From Clostridium algoriphilum (GTDB lineage: Bacteria > Bacillota > Clostridia > Clostridiales > Clostridiaceae): 64,000 bases of DNA. The stretch covers positions 1 through 64,000 of the forward strand of contig NZ_JAIZZK010000009.1 of assembly GCF_020443705.1 (NCBI RefSeq), written 5' to 3'. The translations under genes and the position numbers were made by a program. Below are positions 8,178 through 19,118 of the stretch, one piece after another (position 1 is the stretch's first letter; the number at the start of each line of letters is the position of its first letter). The notes below the pieces were generated by a model. The model saw only the letters and a list, made by a program, of their open reading frames with translations, was not told where the DNA came from and searched no databases.

Positions 8178-9527
8178 ATGGAAAATGAAAAGTTAATAGA
8201 TAAAGTAATACCAGCGGTAATGAAATTTGTTAATCTCAAAGGCGTTATTGCATTAAAGGATGGAATTATGTATACGCTACCTTTAAGTTTAGTAGGATCT
8301 ATTTTCTTGTTGCTTGCACAAATTCCTTATAAACCTTTTAATGATTGGGTTACAAGCATTTTAGGTGATCAGTGGACAATGCCACTAATGCAAATTTATG
8401 GAGTATCCTTTCAAATTATGGCAATTGCAGCTACCATGGGTATAGCATATGCTTATACAAAAAATGAAGGTCATGAACCATTAACTGCTGCAATCTTAGC
8501 ATTGGTAGCATTTTTAGGTATTAACAATTCTACGGCTACTACTTTAATTAACAATAAAAGTGTAGTAGTAACAAACGTAATTGATAAGACATGGACAGGT
8601 GGTCAAGGAATGGTTACGGCTATTATAGTTGGTTTAATTGTCGGTGCAGTATATTCTTGGTTCTTGACTAAGAAGATTACAATCAAAATGCCAGAAGGAG
8701 TACCTCAAGGTGTTGTTAATCAATTTACAGCTTTAATACCAGGAGCAGTAATTATGGTAGGAACTATGGTTGTTTATATTTTCTTCAAATATGGGCTTAA
8801 TACAACCTTTATTGAATGGATATATAAAGTATTACAAATTCCATTACAAGGTGCAACAGACTCTCTAGGAGGAGCTATAGTTATTGGAGCAGCTATTCCT
8901 CTATTATGGTGGTTTGGTGTGCATGGTTCAATAATTGTTTCTGGTGTAATGTTAGGATTATTGACTGCAAATGGGTTAGCTAATCAAGCAATTATTCAAA
9001 GTGGCCAAGCTTTAACTATGGCAAATGGAGCTCATATAGTAACTGCTCAGTTTTTAAATAGCTTTGTCATTATGACAGGCTCTGGAATAACCTTAGGACT
9101 TGTACTTGCAATGGTTGTAAAAGGAAGATCAGGACAGTCAAAAACTTTAGGTAAATTAGCATTAATCCCAGGCATATTTAATATTAACGAACCGGTTACC
9201 TTTGGATTCCCAATAGTTATGAATCCTTTTATGTTTATACCTTTTGTAATAGTACCACTTGGTTCAGCAGTAGGAACTTATTTCTTAATAAAATTTGGGA
9301 TCTTACATCCTTTCTCTGCAGTAGAAGTTCCATGGACAACTCCCCCAATAGTATCGGGTTTTATTCTCCAAGGTTGGAAGGGTGCAGTGTGGCAAGCATT
9401 AATTATTATATGGTCATGTGCTGCCTATTTCCCATTCTTTATGAAACAAGATGCTATTAATGTTAAGTTAGAACAAGAAATAATCGCAAGCAATCACGAA
9501 GGCGAACACAACACTTTGGATGTATAA
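8178..9527 (+). CDS. PTS lactose/cellobiose-family EIIC permease
   Basis: A 449-residue polytopic membrane protein, the sugar-translocating EIIC. It has about ten hydrophobic segments, the conserved GVHGS motif at about residue 250 and the substrate-site signature GIFNINEPVTFGFPIVMNP at about 330-350, both typical of CelB/LicC-like permeases. The start is preceded by AGGGGGG. It works with the EIIA and EIIB encoded upstream and lacks fused A or B domains. The charged cytoplasmic tail ends after KQDAINVKLEQEIIAS. Confidence 0.93.
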   Translation: MENEKLIDKVIPAVMKFVNLKGVIALKDGIMYTLPLSLVGSIFLLLAQIPYKPFNDWVTSILGDQWTMPLMQIYGVSFQIMAIAATMGIAYAYTKNEGHEPLTAAILALVAFLGINNSTATTLINNKSVVVTNVIDKTWTGGQGMVTAIIVGLIVGAVYSWFLTKKITIKMPEGVPQGVVNQFTALIPGAVIMVGTMVVYIFFKYGLNTTFIEWIYKVLQIPLQGATDSLGGAIVIGAAIPLLWWFGVHGSIIVSGVMLGLLTANGLANQAIIQSGQALTMANGAHIVTAQFLNSFVIMTGSGITLGLVLAMVVKGRSGQSKTLGKLALIPGIFNINEPVTFGFPIVMNPFMFIPFVIVPLGSAVGTYFLIKFGILHPFSAVEVPWTTPPIVSGFILQGWKGAVWQALIIIWSCAAYFPFFMKQDAINVKLEQEIIASNHEGEHNTLDV

Positions 9528-9555
9528 ATAGGCTATATGAAGGAGAGGTATTGAA

Positions 9556-11273
<1,718 letters not shown>

Positions 11274-11283
11274 TAATATTATT

Positions 11284-11341
11284 AAACTTAACATTTTCAT
11301 AAAGTCTATCTTTTATGAAAAATGTTAGGTTTAATTTTTTT
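11284..11341 (+). terminator. Terminator of the beta-glucoside PTS operon
   Basis: Long hairpin: arms AAACTTAACATTTTCATAAA and TTTTATGAAAAATGTTAGGTTT around a GTCTATC loop, followed by AATTTTTTT. It closes the sigma54 operon and may also serve the convergent gene ending at 11369. Confidence 0.85.
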
Positions 11342-11368
11342 GTTTCTAGATCATTACTTTTTAAATGA

Positions 11369-12073
11369 TTACTCTCCTTGTTTATAAACAATTGTAGCTT
11401 TATCGCTTATAAGATCATATGGGAAAACAGCTCGTCCACCATTTCTGTCCAAATCTAGGCCATTGTTAAAGTAACATCTCCATACAAATTGTGAACAATA
11501 AAATTGTTTAGTTGTAGTTTTATTGAAAAAATCAAAGTTAAAGTGTGTACCCAATTTAGTATGTCCATATTTAATGGCACCGTTAATGGTTTCTTCATTA
11601 GTCTTTGGACGTAGAACAAGAATTTTTTTATATCTAGTTCTCCAATCATTTGCACGGTTTTCAACATTGTTCTGGTAGACTTCAAGAACTTTTTGGGGGT
11701 CTGAATCTACCATAGCAGCATGAGTAGTAATTGAACCCATCATAATTGCATTTATATCTGTATTTTTATCATCAGTTACTGAAATTAATATGTCACCAGG
11801 TTTTCCAACAGCTTTTCCTTTAGACTTATACAAGTCCATATCCTTTTCTACTTTTAAATCATTCCAATTTACATCTATTTTTACTTGAAATCTTAAAGCA
11901 TCTTCTATTTCTTTTCTGATTTCATAAGCTGTTTTTAAACCTCCAGAAACATCAGTAGTATTACCATAGTTAACAGAATTGATGGTTAAAGGAGTAGCAT
12001 CTACATTTATATAACTTGTATCGATAAATATTAACACCACACTAAGTAAAGATATAATTAATTTTTTCTTCAT
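11369..12073 (-). CDS. Secreted YiiX/NlpC-P60-like (permuted papain fold) protein
   Basis: A 234-residue protein with signal peptide (MKKKLIISLLSVVLIFIDTS, mature part from about residue 27). The domain resembles the permuted NlpC/P60 hydrolases (YiiX/YebB-like): GDILISVTD, then a His in THAAMVDSD, then the catalytic Cys in FYCSQFVWRCY and a downstream acidic/aromatic stretch. His before Cys is the permuted order. Likely activity is amide or ester hydrolysis at the cell envelope (peptidoglycan or lipid); substrate unknown. The ATG has an AGGGGG ribosome site. It lies 41 bases after the glycosyltransferase gene on the same strand, so the two may be cotranscribed. Confidence 0.75.
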   Translation of the reverse strand: MKKKLIISLLSVVLIFIDTSYINVDATPLTINSVNYGNTTDVSGGLKTAYEIRKEIEDALRFQVKIDVNWNDLKVEKDMDLYKSKGKAVGKPGDILISVTDDKNTDINAIMMGSITTHAAMVDSDPQKVLEVYQNNVENRANDWRTRYKKILVLRPKTNEETINGAIKYGHTKLGTHFNFDFFNKTTTKQFYCSQFVWRCYFNNGLDLDRNGGRAVFPYDLISDKATIVYKQGE

Positions 12074-12114
12074 AAAAAATCCCCCTAAAATTAAATGTAT
12101 TTAATATATGTAAT

Positions 12115-13350
12115 TTATTCTTTATTTTCACTATCACTGTCACTGTCACAAGCAACTTCTTCATATACAAAACTTAAATTAAGTATTTCATCAACACCTT
12201 TTTTATATCCTCCTGCGTCTCTGAGCGATTTCCCAATCTTTTCACTGCTTGTTTTAAAATTATTGTTTGAAAGAATATTAACTACTGACTGCTTCAACAC
12301 CTCTGGAGTAACATTATCTTTTTCAATAACAATACCTGCGCCAAGTTCAGCTACTCTATTAGCCACAGAAGGCTGATCGATGAATTGAGGAATAAGAATT
12401 AATGGAACATAATAATACAATGCTTCATTTGTACTGTTCATTCCACCATGGGTAATAAACACATCTGCAATTTTTAAAACTTCGAGTTGAGATACATAAT
12501 TATGAATAATAAAATTTGATGGAATAGATTTAAATGCATTAATATCTATGTTTTTACCTACAGACATAATAATCTTTACATCCATATTATCAAAAGCTTT
12601 AAAGCAATTTTCATAAAACTCAATAGAATTATTAAATATAGTACCTAAAGATATATAAATAACTTTCTTCTTTTCATTAGTTTCCAAAGAAAAGCTCATA
12701 TCTTCCTTTCGAGCTACTATTGATGGGCCAATGAACTTATAGCTTTCATCAAAACTTTCACCACAAAGTTGAAAATATTTAGAGGTATATACAATATTAA
12801 TCATGCCTTTTGCAGAAACTGCATTAACTATACTAGGACACTTTATACCATATTCTTCTTTAAGACATTTAACGAAATTTTTATACTCTAAAGAATTTAG
12901 AAGTTTTTGTATATTAGGTCCAAATCTTTTAATTTGCGTTGATAAACAATTTGTTCTTTTGTTTGCTGCAAAAGTAGTAATAGAACAAATTGCAGGTATT
13001 TTTAATATTCTTCCTACTTCATTACCTAGCATAAATGCTGAATCATAAATAATGAAATCAAATTTTTCATTTAAATTAAATAAAGTTTCAATTATTTCTT
13101 TAAATGTACCAATGACTTTTAATAGTGGTTCATTATTTTCTGAATTTAAGCTTCCATTAAATAAATTTTGCACATCATATGATTTTTTATAACCTTTAAA
13201 CGTAGCTCCTGTCTTTTCTATTTTATTTTTAAATTCTTCACCGGCAATATAAGTAACCTGTTCTCCTCTATTTATTAATTCTTTAACTAGACCTAGAGTA
13301 GGGTTAAAGTGTCCTTGACCGCACATATTTATAAATAATGCTTTCTTCAT
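12115..13350 (-). CDS. MGT-family (macrolide-type) UDP-glycosyltransferase
   Basis: A 411-residue GT-B glycosyltransferase of GT family 1. The N-terminal half carries the acceptor-domain start (ALFINMCGQGHFNPTLGLVKEL, with the catalytic-type His in GQGHFNP). The C-terminal donor-binding signature reads FITHGGMNSTNEALYYYVPL followed by ILIPQFIDQPSVANRVAELG. Such enzymes glycosylate small hydrophobic acceptors (macrolides, flavonoids, lipids) and often give resistance. The tail has an odd short repeat, ACDSDSDSENKE, encoded by tandem TCACTG-like units. The TetR gene directly upstream on the same strand fits drug-responsive control. Confidence 0.88.
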   Translation of the reverse strand: MKKALFINMCGQGHFNPTLGLVKELINRGEQVTYIAGEEFKNKIEKTGATFKGYKKSYDVQNLFNGSLNSENNEPLLKVIGTFKEIIETLFNLNEKFDFIIYDSAFMLGNEVGRILKIPAICSITTFAANKRTNCLSTQIKRFGPNIQKLLNSLEYKNFVKCLKEEYGIKCPSIVNAVSAKGMINIVYTSKYFQLCGESFDESYKFIGPSIVARKEDMSFSLETNEKKKVIYISLGTIFNNSIEFYENCFKAFDNMDVKIIMSVGKNIDINAFKSIPSNFIIHNYVSQLEVLKIADVFITHGGMNSTNEALYYYVPLILIPQFIDQPSVANRVAELGAGIVIEKDNVTPEVLKQSVVNILSNNNFKTSSEKIGKSLRDAGGYKKGVDEILNLSFVYEEVACDSDSDSENKE

Positions 13351-13445
13351 GTTTATCAGTCCTTTTTTTTGTTTTATAGTAATACATTGTTCTATTTTTC
13401 AGCGCCTAAAGTCCACTAAAGTTATCATTATCTTTTAAAGTCTGA

Positions 13446-13476
13446 AGATACTCCACAAAAATTTATTGGAGTATTT
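13446..13476 (-). terminator. Weak hairpin between the TetR and glycosyltransferase genes
   Basis: ATACTCC (13448-13454) pairs with GGAGTAT (13468-13474). On the minus strand it is followed by TTC-rich sequence without a strong T-run. It may attenuate rather than end transcription from the TetR gene into the glycosyltransferase gene. Confidence 0.35.
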
Positions 13477-13486
13477 CTACTTTCAA

Positions 13487-14116
13487 CTAATGAGCTTTAT
13501 TAGAGTTAACATCATTAATTTCTTGTCTTTTCACCCCATGAAATAATACTTCCAAAAATATAGTCATCCTATTTTCGCCATCGAAAGGTAGATTTTCAAT
13601 ATACAAATCGAACAGCATACTTCTTGCAATGTTTAAAATAGTACTAGAAATTGCTTTAACTTCATCTTCAGTATACGGTTTAAACTCTTTATTCAAAATT
13701 CCATATCTAATTATATCCTTAATTAATTCGTTTTCTTCCGTGTCATAGCTAGTCCTTATTTTGGTTTTCAGTTCAACATCCTCTTTTATTTCATATCGTA
13801 TAATATCATATAAATCAGCATATTTTTTTATTTCAGAACTATATTCAAGTAGATATTTTCTAAGCTTATCTTCTGCTTTTTTTTCTTTGTTTATAACTTC
13901 CTTTGAGCTTTTTACTATACCTTTAGCAAGTCTTTCCATTACAATAAGAAAAATTTCTTCTTTATTGGGGTAGTAATAGTAGATGGTGCTTTTCCCTTTT
14001 CCAGCTGATTTAGCTATATCTTCCATTGATGTTTTTTTCAAACCCCACTTTTTGAAAAGGAGCGATGCTGATTCAATTATTGTTTCTCTTATTATTTGTT
14101 CTTTGTTAGTTTTCAT
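13487..14116 (-). CDS. TetR/AcrR-family transcriptional regulator
   Basis: A 209-residue one-component repressor. The N-terminal TetR HTH spans residues about 8-55: ETIIESASLLFKKWGLKKTS then MEDIAKSAGKGKSTIYYYYPNKEEIF, with the recognition-helix G-K-S-T-I-Y-Y-Y-Y. The rest is the helical ligand-binding and dimerisation domain. A perfect 9-bp inverted repeat 25 bases before the start codon is its probable operator. The downstream glycosyltransferase and YiiX-like genes on the same strand are probable targets. Ligand unknown. Confidence 0.9.
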   Translation of the reverse strand: MKTNKEQIIRETIIESASLLFKKWGLKKTSMEDIAKSAGKGKSTIYYYYPNKEEIFLIVMERLAKGIVKSSKEVINKEKKAEDKLRKYLLEYSSEIKKYADLYDIIRYEIKEDVELKTKIRTSYDTEENELIKDIIRYGILNKEFKPYTEDEVKAISSTILNIARSMLFDLYIENLPFDGENRMTIFLEVLFHGVKRQEINDVNSNKAH

Positions 14117-14140
14117 TTTTGTACCATTTAACCTTTCTTA

Positions 14141-14163
14141 ATTTTAGTCGTTTAGACTAAAAT
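14141..14163. promoter_or_regulatory. Perfect 9-bp inverted repeat, probable TetR operator
   Basis: ATTTTAGTC (14141-14149), GTTTA spacer, GACTAAAAT (14155-14163). A 23-bp dyad immediately upstream of a TetR gene is the classical position for autorepression. Confidence 0.75.
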
Positions 14164-14324
14164 CGTATTATAGTATACATTATAGATCTACCCTAAATAT
14201 TTGTCAATAAAACCTATATAAGTTCAAAATAGCATTTTTTTGAATTCTTCTTTTAATCGAAAGTATAGCAGATTAATTAATAAACAGAAATTAGGCAATA
14301 AAAAATTAGATATAGTTTTAGATT

Positions 14325-14367
14325 ATGGCATTAGTAAGATATTTACTAATGCCATTTACTTTTTATT
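14325..14367 (+). terminator. Hairpin with T-rich tail before the FAD/Rieske gene
   Basis: ATGGCATTAGTAA (14325-14337), loop GATAT, TTACTAATGCCAT (14343-14355), then TTACTTTTTATTATT. No plus-strand gene precedes it within 2 kb, so it may be a leader attenuator for the gene at 14499 or a terminator of an unseen short transcript. The interval 14164-14324 holds nothing else I recognise. Confidence 0.55.
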
Positions 14368-14498
14368 ATTAAATGGATAAATATACTGTGAATTATATGA
14401 GTGGGATTTTGATGAATGCTATTAATAATATACATATTTTTGGTTATATAAACACAAAATATATATGTTTAATTATGTTAAAGGAAGGGAGTAAATTT

Positions 14499-16064
14499 AT
14501 GAATGGAAAAAATAATATGTGTATTAACAATATTTTAACACCTAAATCTTATTGGCTTGATTCAACCGGTGAGACAAACTACCCAACTTTAGAAAAAGAC
14601 ATTAAAGTTGATATAGTAATTATCGGAGGGGGTATTACTGGAATTACCACTGCCCTCCTTTTAAAAGAAGAAGGTTACAAAGTTGCACTAATCGAAGCTG
14701 ATAATATAGTTCAGGGAACTACGGGACATACTACTGCTTATGTTACTTCACAACATGATATAATATATAGTAATTTAATTAACACTATGGGAATTGAAAA
14801 GGCTAAGCAGTATGCAGATGCTAATGAAGGCGCCATAGATTTTATAGAAAATATGGTCAAAAAATATAATATTGAATGTGACTTTTGCAGGTTACCAGCT
14901 TATATATATACAACAGATGAAAGTTATATAGATACTTTAAAAGAAGAAGCAGAAGCAGCTAAAAGCCTAGGTATAAAATCCGAATATATTGAAAAACTAG
15001 ATTTACCATTTGAAGTAAAGGGTGCCCTATGCTTTGAAAATCAAGCTCAATTTCACCCTAGGAAGTACCTGCTTAAAGTTGCGGAAAACATTCCTGGTAA
15101 TGATAGTGAAATATATGAACATACAAGAGCTGTAGATATAGAACATGATAAATTATATACAATAATAACAGATACAGGATTTAAAGTAATAGCACCAAAA
15201 GTTGTTTTGGCTTCACATTTTCCTTTTTATGATGGTTTGGGATTATATTTTTCAAAACTTCGTCCACAAAGGTCATACGTAATATCTGCAAAAATAAAGG
15301 ATGAATTGCCCAAAGGCACATTTGTAGATGCAGGAGAAGCAGGCTGGTATTTTCGTACGCAAAATTATAAGGATGGTCAGATGATAATTATTGGAGGTCA
15401 AGATCATAAAACTGCTCATGGTGGTGACATGATTAAACATTATGTTAATTTAAAAAATTATGCTGAAAAAAACTTTGATGTTGAAAAGTTTCTATATAGA
15501 TGGTCAACTCAAGATTATATAACATTAGATGGTGTACCATATGTAGGTAATCTTACTTCTTCATCAGAAAATATTTACGTTGCTACTGGTTATGGTGAAT
15601 GGGGCATGACAAATGGAACAGCAGCTGCAGGTATACTAAGGGATATTATAGTTAAAAATGAAAGCCCTTATCAAGAGGTATATAATCCATCACGTAAAAT
15701 TTCAACTGATGGAATTAAGAACTTAGTTAAGGAAAATTTTGATGTTGCAAAGCAACTAATAAAAGGAAAACTTCAGGTTGGACAATATGATTTTGATTTA
15801 AAAAATGATGAGGGAAAGATAGTAGAGATTGATGGAGATAGATATGGGGCATATAGAGATAAGAATGGAGAACTACATATAGTTGATATAACATGTACAC
15901 ATTTAGGGTGTGAGCTAAAATGGAATAGTGCAGAAAAATCTTGGGATTGCCCTTGTCATGGATCAAGATTTACTTTTGAAGGCGATATTATAGAGGGACC
16001 GGCTGTTAGCAGGTTAAATCACTACAAAGAAAGTAATAATACAATTGACTCAAATATAATTTAA
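14499..16064 (+). CDS. FAD-dependent oxidoreductase with C-terminal Rieske domain
   Basis: A 521-residue two-domain enzyme. Residues about 30-400 form a DAO/DadA-like FAD fold with the dinucleotide motif DIVIIGGGITGITTALLL and an E-A-D after the second strand. The C-terminal ~90 residues are a Rieske [2Fe-2S] domain: CTHLGC (ligands Cys466, His468) and CPCHGS (Cys484, His487), with Cys471 and Cys486 placed for the usual disulfide. The architecture matches Bacillus YhfW-type proteins; substrate is unknown. The start at 14499 has a strong AAGGAAGGGAG site; an ATG 42 codons earlier lacks one. It probably stands alone. Confidence 0.88.
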   Translation: MNGKNNMCINNILTPKSYWLDSTGETNYPTLEKDIKVDIVIIGGGITGITTALLLKEEGYKVALIEADNIVQGTTGHTTAYVTSQHDIIYSNLINTMGIEKAKQYADANEGAIDFIENMVKKYNIECDFCRLPAYIYTTDESYIDTLKEEAEAAKSLGIKSEYIEKLDLPFEVKGALCFENQAQFHPRKYLLKVAENIPGNDSEIYEHTRAVDIEHDKLYTIITDTGFKVIAPKVVLASHFPFYDGLGLYFSKLRPQRSYVISAKIKDELPKGTFVDAGEAGWYFRTQNYKDGQMIIIGGQDHKTAHGGDMIKHYVNLKNYAEKNFDVEKFLYRWSTQDYITLDGVPYVGNLTSSSENIYVATGYGEWGMTNGTAAAGILRDIIVKNESPYQEVYNPSRKISTDGIKNLVKENFDVAKQLIKGKLQVGQYDFDLKNDEGKIVEIDGDRYGAYRDKNGELHIVDITCTHLGCELKWNSAEKSWDCPCHGSRFTFEGDIIEGPAVSRLNHYKESNNTIDSNII

Positions 16065-16293
16065 CAAATACAAAAAATCATACTTGAAAAGATGGATAAA
16101 GATAGAAATTAATCAAAGACATGCTAGGTATATTATCATATATCTGTTATAATAGAAAGAAATATCTGAATTTTTTGAAAACTTTAGATGGAATTCAGCG
16201 TAATGCTTACGTACTCTTATCCAATGAAAAGTAAACCCTAAACCCTTAACATTATATAAAGCAACTATTCACATGATGAAGAGGAGGATTATT

Positions 16294-17838
16294 ATGAAAA
16301 TTCAATTCTATGGAGCAGCAAAAACTGTTACAGGTTCATGTCACATTTTACACATAAATGGAAAGACTGTTTTGCTTGATTGTGGTTTATATCAGGGCAA
16401 AGGTGAAAAGGTATTTGGAAATGAGAAATTTGATTTTAATCCTAAAGAGGTAGACTATGTGATTTTATCACATGCCCATATTGATCATAGTGGAAGAATA
16501 CCGCTACTTTATAAGTTGGGATTTAAGGGAGAAATTTTATCAACTGAAGCAACAATGGATTTATGCAGTATTATGCTTCCTGACAGTGGGCACATTCATG
16601 AATCTGAGGTTGAGTGGAAAAATAGAAAAAGAATACGTCAGGGATTAAAAACTCTAGAACCACTTTATACAGTTAAATTGGCTGAGCTTTCTCTTAATCT
16701 TTTTAGAGCATTTCAATATGATGAGATGATAGAGGTTTTTGAAGGGTTAAAAATAAGATTTAGGGATGCAGGGCATCTTTTGGGTTCTGCTATTATTGAA
16801 TTATATATGACGGAAAAAAATCAAGAAGAAGTAAAACTCGTGTATAGTGGTGATTTGGGCAATATAAATAAGCCAATTTTAAAAGATCCAACAATCATTA
16901 ATTACACCGATTACTTGATAATAGAGACCACATACGGCAATAGGGTTCATCCTGAGATTCAGGAAAATTTAAAGGAGTTATTAAAAATAATTAAGGAGAC
17001 CTTTGCAAGAGGGGGAAATGTTATTATACCTTCATTTGCAGTAGGTAGGACTCAGGAGATTTTATATGAATTAAATAAATATGTAGAAAATGAAGAGTTG
17101 AAGGATGTTAAAGTTTATATCGATAGTCCTTTAGCTATTCAAGCAACAAGAATATTTGAAAGCCATAATGAGGATTATGATAAAGAGGCTAAAGAACTTG
17201 TAATGAAGGGTGAGTATCCATTTAGATTTGATGGTTTAAGATTCTCAGTTTCTTCAAATGATTCAGCTGAAATAAATAAAATTAAAAGCAATGCAATAGT
17301 TATTTCAGCGAGTGGTATGTGCGATGCAGGTAGAGTAAAACATCATCTTAAGCACAATTTGTGGAGAAAAGAATCATCAATTGTTTTTGTAGGATATCAA
17401 GCACAAGGCACCTTGGGACGAAATATAGTAGGGGGTGCGAAAATAGTTAAAATATTTGGAGAACCCGTTGCTGTTAATGCTCATATTTATAACCTAGAGG
17501 GATTATCAGGACACGCTGATAGAAACGGATTATTAAATTGGATAGAAGGATTTATGGAAAAACCAAAGGAAATTCTGCTTGTTCATGGAGATGAAGAGGC
17601 ACAAGAGAACTTTCAACAGTTATTGGATTCTAAGGGCTACAGCTCTAGAATAGTTGAAAGTGGAGAGGAATTCTATATAAACGAAAAAACTTATAAAAAT
17701 GATGAAAATCTAAGTAATAGATTGATAAAACAAATTAAATCAATAAATAATATTGAAAGTCTAGATAAGGGAAAATTGCTTGATATTATGAAAGATTTTA
17801 TTTACGATGAAAAGGAATCTAATGATATTTTAAAATAA
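16294..17838 (+). CDS. Beta-CASP metallo-beta-lactamase-fold ribonuclease-like protein
   Basis: A 514-residue MBL-fold hydrolase with beta-CASP insertion and C-terminal RMMBL segment. Metal-binding motif HAHIDHSGRIP at about residue 60; further ligands in DAGHLLGS and YSGDLG; beta-CASP motif B around IIPSFAVGRTQEILYEL; motif C SGMCDAGRVKHHLKHNLW; RMMBL-type GLSGHADRNGLLNW and VHGDEEAQENF. This is the family annotated as mRNA 3'-end-processing/CPSF73-like exonuclease (YsaA-type), distinct from RNase J1/J2. Nucleic-acid hydrolysis is inferred from the family. GAGGAGG precedes the ATG at 16294. The extra ~60 residues at the C-terminus are Lys/Asp/Asn-rich. Confidence 0.85.
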   Translation: MKIQFYGAAKTVTGSCHILHINGKTVLLDCGLYQGKGEKVFGNEKFDFNPKEVDYVILSHAHIDHSGRIPLLYKLGFKGEILSTEATMDLCSIMLPDSGHIHESEVEWKNRKRIRQGLKTLEPLYTVKLAELSLNLFRAFQYDEMIEVFEGLKIRFRDAGHLLGSAIIELYMTEKNQEEVKLVYSGDLGNINKPILKDPTIINYTDYLIIETTYGNRVHPEIQENLKELLKIIKETFARGGNVIIPSFAVGRTQEILYELNKYVENEELKDVKVYIDSPLAIQATRIFESHNEDYDKEAKELVMKGEYPFRFDGLRFSVSSNDSAEINKIKSNAIVISASGMCDAGRVKHHLKHNLWRKESSIVFVGYQAQGTLGRNIVGGAKIVKIFGEPVAVNAHIYNLEGLSGHADRNGLLNWIEGFMEKPKEILLVHGDEEAQENFQQLLDSKGYSSRIVESGEEFYINEKTYKNDENLSNRLIKQIKSINNIESLDKGKLLDIMKDFIYDEKESNDILK

Positions 17839-17923
17839 AAATCATACTCTGAAAAGTGGCTAAATGAATTTTCTATAAGATTTTGATTTAGTGGTAAATA
17901 AAAAACAGAAGGGATATGATGAT

Positions 17924-19018
17924 ATGAAAAAAAATATTCGCGTCATATTAGTAATTGTTACATTTATTTTACTAACTGGTTGTAGCAAGGGAATAACGTC
18001 GAAAACTAAGGTTCCAGATAACGCAGGTAATGCAAAGCCTAAAGTGGATATGTCAAAGCCTAAGGTTGATAATTCAAAAGGTGATGTTGCTACAGCTAAG
18101 ATAGGGGATTACTATCCTTTTGAAAAAAGCTTAAAGTATATGTATGTTGGTGAGGGTAATGAATACGCAACTTATTCTGTCTTTGTGGACTATTTAAGAG
18201 GAAACCGCCAACAGATTAGAATTGATAATGGTGGCTCCGAATTGGTAAAAGTACTTGAAAATAAGGATGGAGAATTAAGACTTATATTTTCTAAAGGTGA
18301 GATCTATTACAGAGAAGACTTTACTTCCCAAATTAATAATAAACCTGAAATTTTATTGAAGGAACCACTTACTAAAGGTAATTCTTGGACATTGAAAGAT
18401 GGCAGCAAACGGAGTATAACCAATGTTAAAGTTGCTATAAAAACTCCTTTAGCTAGTTATGAATGTATAGAGGTTACAACTGTGAGAAAAGATAGTACAG
18501 ACAAAGATTATTATGCAGCTAATATTGGATTAGTTAAAACATTATTCACATCTAATGGTGATGTAAGTTCTTCATTAAGTAAGATGGAGAAAAAGGTACC
18601 CTTTGTTCAAATGGTTAAATTTTATTATCCAAATGGAAATGACAGTATGAATTATATTACAGAAAAAAAGCTTTCCTTTGATACAAATGATATAACAAGA
18701 AAAATATTTGAGAAAAAATTCAAGGAAGTTCCAAATGAGAATGTAGGGAGATTAATTAGCCCTAACACAACAATAAAAAGTCTTTATTTAAATAAAGATA
18801 ATATAGTATACGTGGACTTTTCAAAGGAATTCACACAGGAAATGAATGCTGGTAGTGGTTATGAAAGTCAGATACTCCAATGCATTACTAATACACTGGG
18901 TGATTATTATATGGTGAAAAAGGTATATATAACCGTGGAAGGTAAACCTTATAGTTCTGGTCATATTTTAAAGAATAAGGGTGAAGCTTTTATTGTGGAT
19001 TATAAAAACACTAAATAA
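17924..19018 (+). CDS. GerMN-domain lipoprotein
   Basis: A 364-residue lipoprotein: MKKNIRVILVIVTFILLTGC with the lipobox LTGC, Cys20 as lipidation site. A short low-complexity linker with repeats of PKVDMSKPKVDNSKGD follows, then a central beta-rich domain, then a C-terminal GerMN domain (about 275-355) with NKDNIVYVDFSKEF and a terminal strand KVYITVEGKPYS. GerMN domains occur in GerM-type sporulation/germination lipoproteins and in LpqB-like proteins. It should sit on the outer face of the membrane. The ATG at 17924 is preferred because the signal peptide begins there. It is 85 bases after the beta-CASP gene; a terminator follows. Confidence 0.85.
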   Translation: MKKNIRVILVIVTFILLTGCSKGITSKTKVPDNAGNAKPKVDMSKPKVDNSKGDVATAKIGDYYPFEKSLKYMYVGEGNEYATYSVFVDYLRGNRQQIRIDNGGSELVKVLENKDGELRLIFSKGEIYYREDFTSQINNKPEILLKEPLTKGNSWTLKDGSKRSITNVKVAIKTPLASYECIEVTTVRKDSTDKDYYAANIGLVKTLFTSNGDVSSSLSKMEKKVPFVQMVKFYYPNGNDSMNYITEKKLSFDTNDITRKIFEKKFKEVPNENVGRLISPNTTIKSLYLNKDNIVYVDFSKEFTQEMNAGSGYESQILQCITNTLGDYYMVKKVYITVEGKPYSSGHILKNKGEAFIVDYKNTK

Positions 19019-19079
19019 TTATTCATCTTTATGATCCAGAATTTAAAACATTAAGAACAGTTGTATCGCTTCAACCAGT

Positions 19080-19118
19080 AAAACCCTCAACTAATTAATT
19101 AGTTGAGGGTTTTCTTAT
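19080..19118 (+). terminator. Terminator after the GerMN lipoprotein gene
   Basis: Perfect hairpin AAAACCCTCAACTAAT-TA-ATTAGTTGAGGGTTTT followed by CTTAT. Confidence 0.85.
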